Part shown: positions 61,815-64,000 of the stretch, in pieces
Numbering within the stretch: the first letter of the stretch is position 1
How the letters are laid out: each line of letters begins with the position of its first letter
Origin: JAEUOS01 sp965279115
GTDB lineage: Bacteria; Pseudomonadota; Gammaproteobacteria; Burkholderiales; JAEUOS01
NCBI GenBank assembly: GCA_965279115.1
Contig: OZ257137.1
Span: forward strand, 1,984,001 to 2,048,000
Length of the DNA: 64,000 bases
Direction: 5' to 3'
Translations under genes and position numbers: made by a program
Notes under the pieces: generated by a model
Databases searched by the model: none
The model's input: only the letters and a program-made list of their open reading frames with translations
What the model was told of the DNA's origin: nothing

Positions 61815-63151
61815 GCAGCGTTTCTCCACAGTTTTTGCGCCACGCGGGCGGCCTCGGCCAGGATGGCGTCCTGGTCCACCTGCGTGGCCTGGCCGTCGCG
61901 CACGATGGCGCGGCCGTCCACGAATACGTGTTCCACATCGCGCCCCATGCCGGTGTGCACCAGGTTGCCCAGCGGGTCTGGTGCGGGCATGAGATGCGCG
62001 CGGCGGAAATCGACCACCACGAAGTCCGCCTTCTTGCCCACCGCGAGGCTGCCGATCTCGTCGGCCAGTCCCAACGCACGGGCGCCGTTGATGGTGGCCA
62101 TGTCGAACACCTGCTCCGGCTGCCAGGTATCGTCGATCCTGCCGTTCCTGATACGTGCGGTGGCCAGCGCCCAGCGCATCAGCTCGATCATGTCGCCGTG
62201 CTGGGTGTCGGTGGCGAGCGTCATGTTGAGGCCGGCGGCCTGCATGTCGGGGGTGGGGGCGAGCCGCCCGGAGGCGGCGTTGCACTTGGGAATGTGCACC
62301 ACGTGCACGCCGGCCGCGGCCATGCGGGCGATGTCGGTCGCATCCACATAGATGCAGTGGCCGCACAGCAGCTTTTCGTCCAGCAATCCCGCCTCGGCGA
62401 AGGTTTCCACCGGCGACATGCCATTGCGCGAACGCACCCGTTCCAGTTCCACCTTGCTTTGCGCCAAATGGGTGTTGACCACCGCATTGCGCCGCTTTGC
62501 TTCGACCGCCACGCGCTTCAAAAAGGCATCCGAGCACGTGTCGGCCGCATGCGCGGCGAACTGCACCGCCACCCGGCCTTCTTCTTTGCCGTGCCACGCG
62601 GCATGCAGGGCGAGGTTGGTGGCGAGCAAGGCCTCACCCAGCCTGGCGTCGTATTCCCACGCGCCTTCGGCCACCTTGCGGAAGTCCACGTCGTGCAGGC
62701 GCACGCTGGCATGTACCCGCAGGCCCAGCCTGGCCAGCTCCGGCAGGCAATGCTCCATATGCACGAAATGCTCACCGATGAGGGTGGAACCAAACAGCAT
62801 GGCCTCCAGCGCCCCCAGCCGCGCCAGGGCGATGGCGTCCTCCGGTGTCAGGTCCAGCGCGTTGGGAATCCCCTTGGTATACGAAGGCGCGAATCCCAGA
62901 TCGGCCGCCACGCCGCGCACCATGGTGAAGGCGCTGTGGGTGTGGGTGTTGACGAAACCGGGCGTGACCACCCGGCCGGGCAGGCGCAGGGTTTCCTTTG
63001 CTGGTGGCGCATCGGTGGCCGCGCCGATCCAGGCGATGCGGTCGCCGGAAATGCCGAGCGCGGCGTCGCGCAACAACGGTTGCGCCGGTTCGGCGGTGAT
63101 CAGGGTCACCCCGGTAACCAGGAGGTCGAGAGATAGGGCTGGCGCTGACAT
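61811..63151 (-). CDS. Amidohydrolase-superfamily deaminase (TRZ/ATZ, MTA/SAH-deaminase type) 1
   Basis: 446 residues with clean metal sites: VNTHTHSAFTMVRG, VNTHLAQSK, LCGHCIYVD and LATDTQHGD. Closest in pattern to 5'-methylthioadenosine/guanine/atrazine-type deaminases. First gene of a four-gene minus-strand operon; only 24 bp separate it from the divergent deaminase at 63176. Substrate not predictable. Confidence 0.92.
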   Translation of the reverse strand: MSAPALSLDLLVTGVTLITAEPAQPLLRDAALGISGDRIAWIGAATDAPPAKETLRLPGRVVTPGFVNTHTHSAFTMVRGVAADLGFAPSYTKGIPNALDLTPEDAIALARLGALEAMLFGSTLIGEHFVHMEHCLPELARLGLRVHASVRLHDVDFRKVAEGAWEYDARLGEALLATNLALHAAWHGKEEGRVAVQFAAHAADTCSDAFLKRVAVEAKRRNAVVNTHLAQSKVELERVRSRNGMSPVETFAEAGLLDEKLLCGHCIYVDATDIARMAAAGVHVVHIPKCNAASGRLAPTPDMQAAGLNMTLATDTQHGDMIELMRWALATARIRNGRIDDTWQPEQVFDMATINGARALGLADEIGSLAVGKKADFVVVDFRRAHLMPAPDPLGNLVHTGMGRDVEHVFVDGRAIVRDGQATQVDQDAILAEAARVAQKLWRNAA

Positions 63152-63175
63152 GCAGGTTCAACCTAGAATCGGTTC

Positions 63176-63634
63176 ATGACCCACGAAGACTACATGGACA
63201 TCGCGCTGGCCGCATCGCTGGAGGCGCACGCCCGCGGCGACTGGCCGGTGGCCTCCCTCATCGTCAAGGACGGCGAGATCATCGGCCGCGGCCAGAACGA
63301 GCAGATCACCCGCACCGACGTGACCTGGCACGCCGAAACCTCGGCCATCCGCGACGCGCAGCAGAACCTCGGCACCAGCGACCTGTCCGGCTGCACGCTC
63401 TACGGTCCGATGGAACCCTGTCCGATGTGCGCCTGGGCGATCCGCATCTCCGGCATCAACCGGCTGGTGCTGGCCCTGCGCCACGCCACCCTGAAGCGCA
63501 CCGACATGGGCATCTACAGCCTGGAAGGCTTCGCGCGCATGGTCGGATGGCAGGTGGAAATCATCCAGAACGTGCGCGAGGCCGAGTACCTGGCCCTGCG
63601 GCGCAGCTGGATGGACGCGCAAACAAAGCCTTAG
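63176..63634 (+). CDS. Cytidine/guanine-deaminase-like nucleoside deaminase
   Basis: 152 residues with the zinc motif of the CMP/dCMP deaminase fold: His52-Ala-Glu54 and Pro81-Cys82-Pro-Met-Cys85 (WHAETSA, EPCPMCAW). Deaminates a free base, nucleoside or small N-heterocycle; guanine deaminase and creatinine-like routes are possible. Divergent from the amidohydrolase operon. Confidence 0.92.
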   Translation: MTHEDYMDIALAASLEAHARGDWPVASLIVKDGEIIGRGQNEQITRTDVTWHAETSAIRDAQQNLGTSDLSGCTLYGPMEPCPMCAWAIRISGINRLVLALRHATLKRTDMGIYSLEGFARMVGWQVEIIQNVREAEYLALRRSWMDAQTKP

Positions 63635-63651
63635 TCGCCGGCGGCAGCGCC

Positions 63652-64000
63652 TCATCGCAGGTGGCGGGAAATGCCGGCCACGCGCTCCATGATGAGCCCC
63701 AGCACGATGGTGAACGCGATCAACAGGCCTGATGCCGCGGCCGCGCGCACATCCAGGCTGGCCTCGATGATGTGCCACAGGCGGATCGGTAGCACCTCGC
63801 TCCTCGCATCCGAGAGCAGCAACGAGATCGCCACATTGTCGAACGAGGCCATGAAGGCGATGAAGGCGCCCGCCGCCACGCCCGGCGCGATCAGCGGCAG
63901 GGTGATGGTAAAGAGCACATAGCGCGGCCCGGCGCCCAGGCTCATGGCGCTCTCGGCGAGCGCGGGGTCCAGCTGCATGAGGCTCGCGGTGGTGGTGCGC
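63652..64000 (-). CDS. ABC transporter permease, PotC-like (5' end outside window)
   Basis: C-terminal part, about 116 residues, of an inner-membrane permease. EAA loop DPALAESAMSLGAGPRYVLFTITLPLIAPG near the start of the readable part, then three membrane segments. Ends GISRHLR. Convergent with the deaminase gene, 17 nt away. The remaining importer genes should lie beyond 64000 and may bring in the substrate of the neighbouring deaminases. Confidence 0.9.
   Translation of the reverse strand, partial: RTTTASLMQLDPALAESAMSLGAGPRYVLFTITLPLIAPGVAAGAFIAFMASFDNVAISLLLSDARSEVLPIRLWHIIEASLDVRAAAASGLLIAFTIVLGLIMERVAGISRHLR

Overview
The window is about 65% GC with densely packed, mostly catabolic genes. 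Four orphan Bug/TctC-type periplasmic receptors, several 2-oxoglutarate oxygenases, CoA-dependent degradation genes and ABC importers point to a metabolically versatile betaproteobacterium of the Burkholderiales (Bordetella/Achromobacter/Variovorax-like). This is an inference from gene content. No rRNA, tRNA, insertion sequence or CRISPR array was recognised, and no gap between genes exceeds 300 bases.

Layout. 0-4.5 kb: partial acyl-CoA dehydrogenase, a PAS hybrid histidine kinase and an epoxide hydrolase. 4.5-9.96 kb: a NitT/TauT-type ABC importer operon (minus), a short-chain dehydrogenase, a TauD-type dioxygenase and a Bug receptor. 10-15.7 kb: a five-gene minus-strand catabolic operon (MBL hydrolase, FAH-family hydrolase, Bug receptor, alpha/beta hydrolase, acyl-CoA ligase). 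15.9-21.3 kb: GST, a four-gene operon (maleate isomerase-like, GntR, META lipoprotein, TauD), a 2OG oxygenase and an NTF2-like protein. 21.35-28.6 kb: a Bug receptor, then a tight operon with a PQQ-type dehydrogenase, dihaem cytochrome c, TonB receptor resembling the PQQ receptor YncD/PqqU, Ldh-family dehydrogenase and Bug receptor. 28.6-35.9 kb: a CoA-thioester degradation island (two coupled acyl-CoA dehydrogenases, two crotonases, an MFS transporter, a CaiB-type CoA transferase and TetR) with a 20-bp palindrome in its divergent promoter region. 36-42.3 kb: a PotABCD-type ABC importer, an IPNS-like oxygenase, an FAH hydrolase and a VOC protein, ending at a strong terminator preceded by GGA-loop hairpins.

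42.5-48.7 kb holds the most unusual material. One minus-strand operon joins a signal-less NMT1/THI5-like binding protein, a fumarate-reductase-like flavoprotein and a stand-alone 2Fe-2S subunit. Next to it is a peroxiredoxin whose frame is interrupted by TGA exactly at the peroxidatic cysteine (PxxxTxx[TGA]), with a perfect 7-bp stem-loop 17 nt downstream: a candidate selenoprotein with a bacterial SECIS element. Small exonuclease-like, PNPOx-like and hypothetical genes follow.

48.7-58 kb: GST, an AraC regulator, an ArsR/SRPBCC pair with twin palindromes, two GFA-family proteins, a LysE exporter, a GMC oxidoreductase, a TrpX-like protein and a lower-GC patch (56.8-58.0 kb) of orphan genes. 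58-64 kb: a heterocycle/purine-type degradation locus (amidase, PuuE-like deacetylase, two amidohydrolases, a CMP/dCMP-type deaminase) next to the edge of another ABC permease gene.
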